Shown here in pieces: positions 36,282 to 45,621 of a DNA stretch of 64,000 nt. The first letter of the stretch is position 1, and every line of letters begins with the position of its first letter. The notes beneath the pieces were generated by a model. That model saw only the letters and a list, made by a program, of their open reading frames with translations. It did no database searches and was not told the DNA's origin. Where the stretch lies: the NCBI GenBank assembly GCA_902470695.1, contig CABRHH010000007.1, forward strand, positions 1 through 64,000, written 5' to 3'. Both the position numbers and the translations under genes were made by a program. The DNA comes from an uncultured Collinsella sp. (GTDB taxonomy: Bacteria > Actinomycetota > Coriobacteriia > Coriobacteriales > Coriobacteriaceae).

Positions 36282-37901
36282 CTACCGCTCGTTATCCGAC
36301 ATCGCGAACCCGTTTTTCATACCGCAACTCGTGGTGTAGAGCACGCGGGAAAGCAGGCCTTCCGTCTCGTGCTTGACAAGCTCTGCCATCTCGCGGTTCG
36401 CCGCCGCCAGCGCAGCGGGCACCTCCGCGGCCGGCAGCTGGGCCACCGCTCGGTCGGTCCTGTGCAGCAGGGCGTGACCGGCAGCACCGATCTTCTGCTG
36501 GTAGGATTCGATCGCCGCCGCGTTGTCATGGAAGCGCGCGTCGGCGAGCGCCGCGATCACGCGATTGGCCCAATAGAAGTTCTCGGTGGTCACGCGCTCG
36601 GTCGTGCTCGACAGGTACTCCGGCATCTCGTCGACGTTGCCGTAGAGGGCCACCAGCGCATTGAACGGATTGGAACCGAAGGCCATCCACTGAACCGCAC
36701 GGCAGGCTTCAGGTGCGTCAGCGCGCAGCTGCAGCACGGCGAGCTGCCCGTTGCGGTTGATGCCGATAGGCCGGTAGGCGCCGCGCGAGGCGGGCGTCCC
36801 CATGCTGCCGTAGCAATCGTACGGCGTCCCCTGGTAATGGGCTGACAGCACGTACTTCACGTCCTCTACGGTGAGCAGGCGCTCGGGGCGACGACTCCAG
36901 GGAATGCGATCGGATTCGGGGGTATAGGCGGCATCCGCCCCGTCCCAGGAATCGGACGGGTTCAGGCAGCGCTGCATGTACCAAGCGCGCGGCGTGTTGT
37001 ACACGTGGTCGCTGTCGCTGTGGGAGCCGAAGGCCTCGCGCGGGTTGAAGATGTCGCCCGCCTCGACCCCCTCACGGATATCGGCGATCATGTCCAGCAC
37101 GGCGGGATCGAGCTCGTCGCAGGCATCCTGGTCGTCGTCCGCCATGAACAGGTCATCGATATCGAAGGCGTCACGCGGCGTGAGGTTGAGATGGTGCTCG
37201 TCCATCCAGGTGCGCAGATCCGCGCTTGCCATATGCTCCACCTGGTCGCCTTCGGCATCCGCCAGGTCGAAGTAATCGATACCGAGCTGGTTGGGCATCG
37301 TAACGTAAGCGTCATCGGGCACGCGCTTGGCGATCCAGTGGTGCCCGCCGATCGTCTCGAGCCACCAGATCTCATCGGCGTCCGAAAACGCGATGCCGTT
37401 CATCTCGTAGGTGCCGTAGCGTTCGAGCAGCGCGCCCAGGCGCTGGACGCCCTCGCGCGCCGAACGGATATAGGGCAGCACGACGGTGACGAAATCCTCC
37501 TCGCCCAGGCCGCCGGCGACCTCGGGCTCATAGCCCTCCTCGCCCTCCGAGCCGCGCGCCAGTTTGAGCTCCACCAGCGGGTCGGCGCCCAGCACGCGCT
37601 CGTTGGAGGTGATGGTCTCGGTTGCCGACATGCCCACGTTCGCCTCGTTGAAACCGGCTGCAGCCCAGATGCCGTGACCGGGCACCGCATCGGGCACGCT
37701 CGTGTAGCGCATCGGGTCATCCGGCAGTTCGAAGCTCACGTGCGACAGCACGCTACGGTAGGTGCGCGGCTGCGCGGTCGGCTGCACCACCTCCATGCGC
37801 TTGGGCTCGAACTGCCCGTTGGGTGAATCCTCGTTGCGGGCGACGATCGTGGAGCCATCGTAGCTCGCGCGCTTACCCACCAGAATTGTTGTGCAGGCCA
37901 T
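36282..37901 (-). CDS. pepD: C69-family dipeptidase
   Basis: N-terminal-nucleophile dipeptidase, 539 aa. The catalytic Cys3 is in MACTTILVGKRASYDG, and ARNEDSPNG is the usual substrate-pocket segment. Other family marks are EANVGMSATETI, EIWWLETIGGHHWIAKR, VTMPNQLGI and the C-terminal PYDCYGSMG. No signal peptide, so it is cytoplasmic and would act on imported peptides. GGAGGACCGT precedes ATG 37901. The next gene on the other strand is the divergent cold-shock gene. Confidence 0.9.
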   Translation of the reverse strand: MACTTILVGKRASYDGSTIVARNEDSPNGQFEPKRMEVVQPTAQPRTYRSVLSHVSFELPDDPMRYTSVPDAVPGHGIWAAAGFNEANVGMSATETITSNERVLGADPLVELKLARGSEGEEGYEPEVAGGLGEEDFVTVVLPYIRSAREGVQRLGALLERYGTYEMNGIAFSDADEIWWLETIGGHHWIAKRVPDDAYVTMPNQLGIDYFDLADAEGDQVEHMASADLRTWMDEHHLNLTPRDAFDIDDLFMADDDQDACDELDPAVLDMIADIREGVEAGDIFNPREAFGSHSDSDHVYNTPRAWYMQRCLNPSDSWDGADAAYTPESDRIPWSRRPERLLTVEDVKYVLSAHYQGTPYDCYGSMGTPASRGAYRPIGINRNGQLAVLQLRADAPEACRAVQWMAFGSNPFNALVALYGNVDEMPEYLSSTTERVTTENFYWANRVIAALADARFHDNAAAIESYQQKIGAAGHALLHRTDRAVAQLPAAEVPAALAAANREMAELVKHETEGLLSRVLYTTSCGMKNGFAMSDNER

Positions 37902-38137
37902 ACGGTCCTCCTTGCCGGTCGATGCAATGCCACAAGTGTACCCGTGCGCGCGGACATTTGCGTCTTTCGCGTACGAACGCGCATGCTTTTTCAGCGAAGG
38001 AAAATCTCCGGTAAACCTTTCATTACGGGTTTGGGTTTCTGAGCGGGCGCGCGCGGGCAATGGAGTACGATTAGCCCAGCGTTCGCATCCGCGCAACGCA
38101 TGCGTTGCCCGCAAGGGCACAGAAAGAAAGGTTCAGC

Positions 38138-38365
38138 ATGGCAACCGGTACGCTCAAGAAATCGTTCTTCCGCGAAAAGGGCTTCGGCTTCATCACTCCC
38201 GATGACGCGCCCGAGAACAGCCGATCCGACGTGTTCGTGCACTTCAGCGCCATCCAGATGGACGGCTTCAAGTCGCTCGACGAGGGCGACCGCGTGGAGT
38301 ACGAGGTGGGTCCCGGCAAGAAGCCGGGCGAGACCCAGGCCATCAACGTGCGCAAGATCGGCTAG
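38138..38365 (+). CDS. Cold-shock domain protein
   Basis: 75-aa single cold-shock domain, an RNA/DNA-binding beta barrel. RNP1 is KGFGFITP and RNP2 is VFVHFSAI. The N-terminus (MATGTLKKSFFREKG) and the KKPGETQAINVRKI end fit the CspA fold, with a slightly longer loop (DDAPENSRSD) than E. coli CspA. AGAAAGAAAGG lies just upstream of ATG 38138. A strong terminator follows 20 bp after the stop, so it is monocistronic. Confidence 0.92.
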   Translation: MATGTLKKSFFREKGFGFITPDDAPENSRSDVFVHFSAIQMDGFKSLDEGDRVEYEVGPGKKPGETQAINVRKIG

Positions 38366-38384
38366 CATTCGCTCCGGTATACGC

Positions 38385-38412
38385 AAAGGCGCCCCGTTGA
38401 GGGCGCCTTTTT
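38385..38412 (+). terminator. Rho-independent terminator of the cold-shock gene
   Basis: AAAGGCGCCC, loop CGTTGA, GGGCGCCTTT, then further T. A perfect 10-bp stem. Confidence 0.93.
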
Positions 38413-38542
38413 CATGCCGATTGAGCGCAAGAGCGAGCCACGCTCAGCGCAGCGAACCGAAGCGGGACCGGCGGCGCGGACGGACGCGCGGCCGAAACGC
38501 ATCAACAGCCCGTTGACACTCGGCGCTTGTAACGCTCGGCGC

Positions 38543-39403
38543 TTACAGCAAACCGTGCTGGAGCTTCGCCGCCATGACGACGTTGCTCATGAGCATCGCG
38601 CGCGTCATCGGCCCCACGCCGCCCGGAACCGGCGTGATCGCACCCGCCACGAGCTCGGCAGACGCGAAGTCGACATCGCCGCAGAGCTTGCCGTCCTCGT
38701 CGCGGTCCATCCCCACGTCGATGACGGTGGCACCCGGGCGCAGCCAAGGGCCCTTGATCATCTTGGCGGTGCCGCAGGCCGCCACCAGGATGTCGGCACT
38801 CTGGCAGATGCGGGCGAGCTCGCGTGGATCGGTGTGCGAATGCGCCACCGAGATGGTGGCGTTGCGCGCAAGCAGCATCAGCGACATCGGCTTGCCCACG
38901 ATCGAAGAGCGACCCACGATCACGGCGTTCTTGCCCGCCGGGTCGATCTCGTAGGCATCCAGCATCTCCATGATGCCGGCAGGCGTGCAGGGACGCAGCC
39001 CCGGCAGCCCGCGCACGAGGCGGCCCAGGTTCAGCGGATGGAACCCGTCCACGTCCTTGGCAGGATCGATGGCAGCCACCACCGCCTCGGCATCCAGATG
39101 CGCCGGCAGCGGCATCTGCACGAGGATACCCGCCACCGCAGGGTCGGCGTTCAGGCGCCGTACGAGTTCCTCGAGCTCGTCTTGAGCCGTGGAGGCAGGC
39201 AGCTTGTAGTCGAACGAGGGAATCCCGCACTGCTCGCAGTCGCGCAGTTTGGCGCGCACATAGGTTGCCGAGCCCTGGTCGTCGCCCACCAGCACGACTG
39301 CCAAACCGCAGGCGATCCCACGCTCCGTGAGGGCGCCCACCTCCTCGGCCGCGCGGGCGCGCACGCGTGCCGCCAGCGCCTTTCCATCGATAATCGTCGC
39401 CAT
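38543..39403 (-). CDS. folD: Bifunctional methylene-THF dehydrogenase/methenyl-THF cyclohydrolase
   Basis: Interconverts 5,10-methylene- and 10-formyl-tetrahydrofolate, 286 aa. Signatures are YVRAKLRDCEQCGI (catalytic region), ILVQMPLPAHL, KDVDGFHPLNLGRL, PCTPAGIMEML, GRSSIVGKPMSL (NADP loop) and PVPGGVGPMT. It lies 93 bp downstream of fhs on the same strand; the two supply one-carbon units from formate. Confidence 0.95.
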   Translation of the reverse strand: MATIIDGKALAARVRARAAEEVGALTERGIACGLAVVLVGDDQGSATYVRAKLRDCEQCGIPSFDYKLPASTAQDELEELVRRLNADPAVAGILVQMPLPAHLDAEAVVAAIDPAKDVDGFHPLNLGRLVRGLPGLRPCTPAGIMEMLDAYEIDPAGKNAVIVGRSSIVGKPMSLMLLARNATISVAHSHTDPRELARICQSADILVAACGTAKMIKGPWLRPGATVIDVGMDRDEDGKLCGDVDFASAELVAGAITPVPGGVGPMTRAMLMSNVVMAAKLQHGLL

Positions 39404-39496
39404 AGAGCCTCATTTCTCTCACATATAGCGGGGCCGCGAGCGCGGTGCCCACGGCCCCGGGAAGGGCGTCATCCGCACCGAAGGGCGGCGCGAACG

Positions 39497-41164
39497 CTAG
39501 AACAGACCGGTGATGGTGCCGTCATCATCCACATCGATGCCCTCGGCCGCCGGCACCTTGGGAAGACCCGGCATAGTGAGCACATTGCCGGTGAGCGCCA
39601 CCACGAAGTGGGCGCCGGCAGACACCTTCAGCTCGCGCACCGTGATGCGGAAGCCCTCGGGTGCACCGAGCTTGCCCGCCTGATCGGTGAAGGAGTACTG
39701 GGTCTTGGCGATGCACACCGGCAGGTTGCCGAAACCGCAGGCACGCAGCTCGGCGAGCTGGCGCTTGGCCGCGGGCGCGAAGTCCACGCCGTCGGCGCGG
39801 TAGACCTTGGTTGCCACCGCCTCGATCGCGCTGGCGATATCGGCGCCGTCCTCATAGGCGAACGCGAGCTCGTGGGGCTGCTCCACCAGACGCAGCACCT
39901 CGTCGGCAAGCTCGAGCGCGCCCTCGCCGCCTTTCGCCCATACCTCGGAGAGGCACACGTTCACCCCGAGCTTCTTGCACTCGTCGGCGATCAGCGCAAG
40001 CTCGGCGTCGGTATCGGAGGGGAAGCGGTTGATAGCCACCACGCAGGGCAGGCCGAACACCGTCTGGATGTTGTCCACATGCCGCAGCAGGTTGGGCATG
40101 CCGGCGCGCAGGGCGTCGAGGTTCTCCTCGTTGAGGTCGGCCTTGGCCACACCGCCGTTGTACTTGAGCGCGCGGGCGGTTGCCACCACCACGACCGCGC
40201 TCGGGCGCACACCCGTCATGCGGCACTTGATGTCGATGAACTTCTCGGCGCCCAGGTCGGCGCCGAAGCCCGCCTCGGTGATCGCGATGTCTCCGAAGCG
40301 CATGGCCATACGGGTGGCCATGATGGAGTTGCAGCCGTGGGCGATGTTGGCGAACGGACCGCCGTGCACGAACGCCGGCGTGTGCTCAAGCGTCTGCACC
40401 AGATTGGGCTTGATGGCGTCCTTGAGCAGTGCCGCCATCGCGCCGGCGGCCTTGAGCTGTGCGGCGCGCACGGGCTCGCCGGCATAGGTGTAGCCCACCA
40501 CGATCTCGCCCAGGCGGGCTTTAAGGTCGGGGATGGAGGTTGCCAGGCACAGAATCGCCATGACCTCGGAGGCAACCGTGATGTCGAAGCCGTCCTCGCG
40601 CGGCACGCCCTGCGCCTTGCCGCCGATACCGTCGATGACGTGGCGCAGCTGCCGGTCGTTCATGTCCACCGCGCGCTTCCAGGTGATGCGCTTCACGTCG
40701 ATGCCGAGCTCGTTGCCCTGCTGGATGTGGTTGTCGACCATGGCGGCCAACAGGTTGTTTGCGGCGCCGATCGCGTGGAAGTCACCGGTGAAGTGCAGGT
40801 TGATATCCTCCATCGGCACCACCTGTGCCCAACCGCCGCCGGCCGCCCCGCCTTTGACGCCGAACACCGGCCCCAGCGAGGGCTCGCGCAGCGCCACCGC
40901 GCTTTTCACCCCGCGGCGACGCAAGGCATCGGCCAGCCCGATGGTCGTCGTGGTCTTGCCCTCGCCCGCCGGCGTAGGGTTGACCGCCGTCACGAGCACG
41001 AGCTTGGACACGTGGTCGGTGGGCACGGCGAGCAGCTTGGGGTCGACCTTGGCCTTGTCGTACCCGTACGGAATCAGATACTGCTCATCGACACCGGCCG
41101 CGCGCGCGACCTCGGCGATAGGAAGCGGTGTGACGGAATGAGCGATTTCGATATCGGTGGGCAT
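39497..41164 (-). CDS. fhs: Formate-tetrahydrofolate ligase
   Basis: ATP-dependent synthesis of 10-formyl-THF, 555 aa, the usual length. The P-loop is TPAGEGKTTTTIGL; REPSLGPVFGVKGGAAGGG, DINLHFTGDFHAI and GGPFANIAHGCNS are invariant family blocks. GAAAGGA precedes ATG 41164 at good spacing. The gene is upstream of folD, probably in one transcript. A TATGCT about 42 nt upstream could be its -10, without a good -35. Confidence 0.96.
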   Translation of the reverse strand: MPTDIEIAHSVTPLPIAEVARAAGVDEQYLIPYGYDKAKVDPKLLAVPTDHVSKLVLVTAVNPTPAGEGKTTTTIGLADALRRRGVKSAVALREPSLGPVFGVKGGAAGGGWAQVVPMEDINLHFTGDFHAIGAANNLLAAMVDNHIQQGNELGIDVKRITWKRAVDMNDRQLRHVIDGIGGKAQGVPREDGFDITVASEVMAILCLATSIPDLKARLGEIVVGYTYAGEPVRAAQLKAAGAMAALLKDAIKPNLVQTLEHTPAFVHGGPFANIAHGCNSIMATRMAMRFGDIAITEAGFGADLGAEKFIDIKCRMTGVRPSAVVVVATARALKYNGGVAKADLNEENLDALRAGMPNLLRHVDNIQTVFGLPCVVAINRFPSDTDAELALIADECKKLGVNVCLSEVWAKGGEGALELADEVLRLVEQPHELAFAYEDGADIASAIEAVATKVYRADGVDFAPAAKRQLAELRACGFGNLPVCIAKTQYSFTDQAGKLGAPEGFRITVRELKVSAGAHFVVALTGNVLTMPGLPKVPAAEGIDVDDDGTITGLF

Positions 41165-41265
41165 GAACGCATCCTTTCTCACAGGACGAACGACAGCTGC
41201 ATCAGCATACCATGAGCCGATGGGGGCTCCGGCAGCGCGGCGCCGCAGGAGCGAAGCGCGGACGC

Positions 41266-42330
41266 CTACGCGCCGGCAGGCGGCGCGATGCCTAAGTGCT
41301 CGAACGCAGCGGGGGTGGCCACGCGGCCCTGGGGCGTGCGCACCATCAGCCCACACTGCAGCAGGTAGGGCTCGTAGACGTCCTCGAGCGTGGAGGCGTC
41401 CTCGCCGGTGGCGCTCGCCAGGGTCGACAGCCCCACCGCGCGCCCCCGAAACGTCTTGGTAAGCGTTTCCAGGATGCGGATATCCATCCAGTCCAGGCCC
41501 AGCTCATCGATCTCGAAAAACCGCAGGGCCTCCTGCGCGGTCGCCACATCGATGCGCCCGCCGCCGCGCACCTGCGCGTAGTCGCGCACACGCTTGAGCA
41601 GGCGATTCGCCAAACGAGGCGTACCGCGGGAGCGCGAGGCGATCTCGCATGCCGAGGCGAGGTCGATCTCCACGCCCAGAATCGAGGCGGACCTGCTCAC
41701 GATCTCGGCAAGATCGCTCACCGAGTAGTAGTCGAGGCGAAACGAGATGCCGAAACGGTCGCGCAGCGGGCCGGTCAACATGCCGGAGCGCGTCGTGGCA
41801 CCCACCAGCGTGAAGTGCGGGATGTCCAGGCGGATGGAGCGCGCGGCGGGTCCCTTGCCGATGACGATATCCAGGAAGAAGTCCTCCATCGCCGGGTAGA
41901 GGATCTCCTCCACCTGGCGGTTCAGGCGATGGATCTCGTCGATGAACAGCACGTCACCGGGCTGCAGGTTCGTCAGGATCGCCGCCAGATCTCCCGTGCG
42001 GGCGATCGCCGGGCCGGAGGTCGTTTTGATCTGCGCGCCCATCTCGTTGGCGAGCACCGTGGCCAGCGTGGTTTTACCCAGACCCGGAGGACCCGAGAAG
42101 ATCACATGGTCCAGGCATTCGCCGCGGGTTTTGGCCGCTTCGATCAGGATGCGCAGGCTCTGCTTGATATGGCCCTGTCCGCAGTAATCGACCAAGGTCT
42201 GCGGGCGCAGGCTGCGCTCCACATCCAGGTCGTCGGAGGTCAGCTCGCCGGTCACGATGCGCTCGGGATGGGATGCCGCCCCCGGCGCGTCCGCCCACAG
42301 ATCGGTGGCGTCATCGGCTTCCCACATCAT
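41266..42330 (-). CDS. ruvB: Holliday junction branch-migration ATPase RuvB
   Basis: 354-aa AAA+ motor. Walker A is GPPGLGKTTLA, Walker B LFIDEIHRL, sensor/arginine region VGATTRSGMLTGPLRDRFG, and the C-terminal winged helix follows (LDWMDIRILETL). The start overlaps the ruvA stop by 4 bp (ATGA); a second ATG directly after is equally possible. It is the last gene of ruvCAB. Confidence 0.96.
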   Translation of the reverse strand: MMWEADDATDLWADAPGAASHPERIVTGELTSDDLDVERSLRPQTLVDYCGQGHIKQSLRILIEAAKTRGECLDHVIFSGPPGLGKTTLATVLANEMGAQIKTTSGPAIARTGDLAAILTNLQPGDVLFIDEIHRLNRQVEEILYPAMEDFFLDIVIGKGPAARSIRLDIPHFTLVGATTRSGMLTGPLRDRFGISFRLDYYSVSDLAEIVSRSASILGVEIDLASACEIASRSRGTPRLANRLLKRVRDYAQVRGGGRIDVATAQEALRFFEIDELGLDWMDIRILETLTKTFRGRAVGLSTLASATGEDASTLEDVYEPYLLQCGLMVRTPQGRVATPAAFEHLGIAPPAGA

Positions 42331-42938
42331 GCCTCCATCCCCAATCGCTTCAGAGCGCCGGCCAGCAGGTCCTCAACGCGCGCCGCCTCATCGGCCCCGT
42401 CAAGCGCCACGTCGACCTCGGCGGGCGTGAACCCCATGGATAGCAGCGCGGAGCGGGCGTCGTCCAGCGCGCGGGGAGCTGCGGCGGCGCGGGGCGCCAA
42501 GGGCATCTCGGGAGAGATGCCGGCAAGCTCCCGGTCCTTGGCGAATACGCCCTTGAGTTCCAAGATCAAGCGCTGAGCGGTTTTCTTGCCCACGCCGGGC
42601 ACGCGAGCCATCCCGGCCGCGTCCTCGGCCAGCACGAGCGCCACCAGCTGGGCGGCCGTGAAGGTGGACAGCACGGCGAGCGCGAGCTTGGCGCCGACGC
42701 CCGAGACCGCCACCAGCTTGTCGAACAGCGCGCGCTCCTCGGTTGTGGCGAACCCGAACAGCGTCAGGGCGTCCTCGCGCACCTGCAGGCGCGTGAAGAG
42801 CCGCACCTCGGCACCGGGGGCGGGCAGCGCGGCGGCGGTGGTACCGGATACACCGAGCTCGAACCCCACGCCCCCCACATCGAGCAGGGCGCGCGAGGCG
42901 GTGGCTTCCAGCAACGTTCCGTGCAGCAAAGCGATCAT
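42327..42938 (-). CDS. ruvA: Holliday junction DNA-binding protein RuvA
   Basis: 203 aa. OB-fold N-terminus (MIALLHGTLLEA, LLDVGGVGFELGV), helix-hairpin-helix domain (VSGVGAKLALAVLS; VPGVGKKTAQRLI), and a C-terminal UBA-like domain that contacts RuvB (ALLSMGFTPAEVD) after a flexible Ala-rich linker. The start overlaps the ruvC stop by 4 bp, and the end overlaps the ruvB start, so all three are coupled. Confidence 0.95.
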   Translation of the reverse strand: MIALLHGTLLEATASRALLDVGGVGFELGVSGTTAAALPAPGAEVRLFTRLQVREDALTLFGFATTEERALFDKLVAVSGVGAKLALAVLSTFTAAQLVALVLAEDAAGMARVPGVGKKTAQRLILELKGVFAKDRELAGISPEMPLAPRAAAAPRALDDARSALLSMGFTPAEVDVALDGADEAARVEDLLAGALKRLGMEA

Positions 42939-43459
42939 GCGTAGGGGTTTCCCTTCTCCTGGATATAGGCGCCCGCGGTACGCGCGTAGGTGCGGCGCAG
43001 GTTCGCGTGGCAGATGGCACACGACAGCGCGTCAGCCGCGTGATCGGGCTTGGGGTCGTGATCGAGATGGAGCAGGATGCGGGCCATATAGGTCACCTGT
43101 TGCTTGTCGGCAGCCCCCGTACCCACCACCGCCTGCTTGATCTGCATGGGCGTGTACTCCCCCACCTCGACCCCGCACAGCGAGCACGCCACCAGGGCGG
43201 CTCCGCGCGCATGCGCGGTGGGGATGGCGGAACGCACGTTGGCGCCGAAGTAGATGCTCTCCACGGCAGCTTCCTGCGGCCGATAGCGCTCCACCACGCC
43301 CGTCAGCTCGTCGGCTATGCGGCGTAAGCGGGCAGCCAGGTCACAGGAGGTATCCGTTTGGATGCAGCCGTAGGCGCGACAGCGGACCTCGCCGACGCGC
43401 TCCTCGACGATTCCCCAGCCGGTGTTCGCCAGCCCCGGATCGATCCCCAAGATAACCAT
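42935..43459 (-). CDS. ruvC: Holliday junction resolvase RuvC
   Basis: 174-aa RNase-H-fold endonuclease. Acidic catalytic residues lie in ILGIDPGLANTGWG (Asp7), AAVESIYFG (Glu), and DHAADALSCAICH (two Asp). ATG 43459 is preferred because GAGAGGGGG precedes it. First gene of the ruvCAB operon; it follows the NAD-synthetase-like gene by about 72 bp on the same strand. Confidence 0.95.
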   Translation of the reverse strand: MVILGIDPGLANTGWGIVEERVGEVRCRAYGCIQTDTSCDLAARLRRIADELTGVVERYRPQEAAVESIYFGANVRSAIPTAHARGAALVACSLCGVEVGEYTPMQIKQAVVGTGAADKQQVTYMARILLHLDHDPKPDHAADALSCAICHANLRRTYARTAGAYIQEKGNPYA

Positions 43460-43531
43460 ATGCCCCCTCTCGGCCATAGCTCGAACGTCTGTTCTACTAT
43501 ACCACGAGCGGGGGCACCGGGCGCCCTCATT

Positions 43532-45490
43532 TTAGTTGAGCGAGAAAAACGGGACCGACCCGGGCATCCCCGGCGCGCCTCCGGAGGAGCCATGCGCCTG
43601 CGACATGCGGGCGATGGCCTCGCGCACCTGCGACTCAAGATCCTGCAAGCTCTCCTGCAGGCGCTTTTGACCCTCCTCGCTCGCCAGCTCAGCCTGCTGC
43701 TCCGAGCTCAGGCCGAACATCGCGCCGAGCATGCCCAGCACCTCGCCGCGCGCCAGCTCGCCGCGCTTGGCGCCGCGCTGCTCGAGACGCTGGAACTCGG
43801 CATCAGCGAAATCGGCGGCATGGAGGGACTTCTCGTCCGACGTGCCCAAATCCGACCACGCCAGCGACTCGGGCCACGCGCGCTCGGCAAACGAGCGGGC
43901 CGACACGATGGGATAGGCCGGCATGCGGCGACGCGCCCGCTCGGCGCGGCGCACGAGCATGAGCAGCAGACCGGCGGCCTCGGGGGATACGTCCGCAAGA
44001 TCGAGGTCGGCGAACGTCACGTTGCGGTCAACGTGCGCCTCGAGCGTGCGATCGACCTCGAAGGGGAGCAGGTCCCGCAACGTCTGCCGCGCACGCGCCG
44101 CCAGCGCCTCATCGCCGTCCAGGCTGCGGGCGGCGCGCTCCAAGATCTCCCTCATCCGCTCGGTCACCGCGGCGGGCCCCGTTACCGGCGCCGGTAGCAC
44201 GCCCGACGCGCGCCCGCGCACGCGGGCGAGGAACTCCAGCGCGCTCAGGTACACGTCGCCGAAGGGGGCTACGAAGTCGGCGGCGGCACCCGGGGCTCCC
44301 GCAAGCGCCGCGTCGGTCTTGGTGAGGGCGCTCAAGGGCAGCGCCTGCTGCGCGCGGGCAACCGCCGCCACCAGCAGCTCGTCGGTGGCCTCGCGCCACC
44401 AGGCGCGCTCCGCATCGGACGGACGCTCGCCCGCCTGCGCGCAAGGCATCATCTCCTCGAGCTCCACCACCCGGATCCCCAGGCGGTCTGCAAGCTCGCG
44501 GGCGTCTTCGAGCCGATCGCGCGCACGCGCGCGCTGCACCGCGCCCGCGCTGCCGGCATGATCGAGCACCACGCCCACCACGTTGCGCGGACCGAGCGCA
44601 TCGACGGCGAGCACTGCCAGAAGCGAGGTCGGCAGATCGCCGGCAAGCGGCACCGCAACGCGGCTCAGCCCCACGGCCTCAACGGTATCGCGCAGATGGA
44701 GCCGCAGGGCCTCCCACAGCCACGCCTCGCGCGAGAAGGACGGCAGCTCGTGGTCTTCCACCGCCGGCATGCGCGTGCCGCGCGCAACCTCCTGCACAAG
44801 CAGCGACTCCTCGAAGGGAGGCGCGGCGGCCACCACGCGCCCGGTGTCGTCCATCACAAACGAGCCGCCCGTGTACACCGCCGCATCGAAGGCGCCGACC
44901 GGTGCCATGCACGCCAGCCAGACGCTCGCCTGCGCCACCTCGCCGCGAAACGCCCCGCCCGGCACCGCCGCCACCGCGGTGGTAACGGCGTCGGCAGCAT
45001 CGAAGCCGTCCACCTGGAAGTAGACCACCACGTCGCAACCGGCGGGCAGCTCGGTGATATCGCGCTCGAAGTCGAAGGTGACCGCCACGCGCGAGCCGGC
45101 GATCTCGAACACCGGCGGCGTCCAGGGCGTGCAGCCGAGCTCGGCGTAATGGCGCGCCACCGTGAGGCGCGTGGGCACCACCCGGCCGCGCCGCAGCATA
45201 TAGACCTCGAACAGCTGGGAGCCGTCGATGCCCACGACCGCCGGCACCAGCACGGTGAGCGCGCGCACGGCAGGGGTCTGCGCCACCACCGCAAGCGCGC
45301 TCAGCACATCGTGCTCGAAGGCGGGGTAATCCACCAGCGATCCCGGCAGGACCCCGGTGAGCAGCGGGGCGGGAAGCGCCAGCAGGTCGGCCCCCGCCTC
45401 GAGCGCCAGCGCCGCCTGCTGTTCCAGGCGCGCGCAGATTCCCTCAATGTCTCCCAAACGCATATCGATCTGGGCAAGCGCGATCTTCAT
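43532..45490 (-). CDS. Glutamine-dependent NAD synthetase-like protein with degenerate active sites
   Basis: 652 aa. The order is that of NadE: a nitrilase-fold amidase domain (residues about 1-260, MKIALAQIDMRLGD; YTGGSFVMDDTGRVVA) and an ATP-pyrophosphatase domain (about 280-560, LAVDALGPRNVVGVVL; FGDVYLSALEFLARVR). Key residues appear lost. The nitrilase Glu is absent in LLALPAPLLTG, the Lys is absent near RLTVARHYAE, and the Cys is absent in VAVTFDFERD. The PP-loop SGGxDS reads LAGDLPTSL. NAD synthesis is therefore unlikely; a regulatory or scaffold role is possible. GGGAGG precedes ATG 45490. Confidence 0.75.
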   Translation of the reverse strand: MKIALAQIDMRLGDIEGICARLEQQAALALEAGADLLALPAPLLTGVLPGSLVDYPAFEHDVLSALAVVAQTPAVRALTVLVPAVVGIDGSQLFEVYMLRRGRVVPTRLTVARHYAELGCTPWTPPVFEIAGSRVAVTFDFERDITELPAGCDVVVYFQVDGFDAADAVTTAVAAVPGGAFRGEVAQASVWLACMAPVGAFDAAVYTGGSFVMDDTGRVVAAAPPFEESLLVQEVARGTRMPAVEDHELPSFSREAWLWEALRLHLRDTVEAVGLSRVAVPLAGDLPTSLLAVLAVDALGPRNVVGVVLDHAGSAGAVQRARARDRLEDARELADRLGIRVVELEEMMPCAQAGERPSDAERAWWREATDELLVAAVARAQQALPLSALTKTDAALAGAPGAAADFVAPFGDVYLSALEFLARVRGRASGVLPAPVTGPAAVTERMREILERAARSLDGDEALAARARQTLRDLLPFEVDRTLEAHVDRNVTFADLDLADVSPEAAGLLLMLVRRAERARRRMPAYPIVSARSFAERAWPESLAWSDLGTSDEKSLHAADFADAEFQRLEQRGAKRGELARGEVLGMLGAMFGLSSEQQAELASEEGQKRLQESLQDLESQVREAIARMSQAHGSSGGAPGMPGSVPFFSLN

Positions 45491-45621
45491 GCGAACCTCC
45501 CGACGCACTCCCGTGTCCGATTAAGAGCAACAGGGCCGCCCACCGCAAAGGGCAGGCGACCCCGCAAAGGGCTGCAAGACCGCCTTGCGGCCCCAGCCCC
45601 GCCGACTGCGGCGGATAGACC

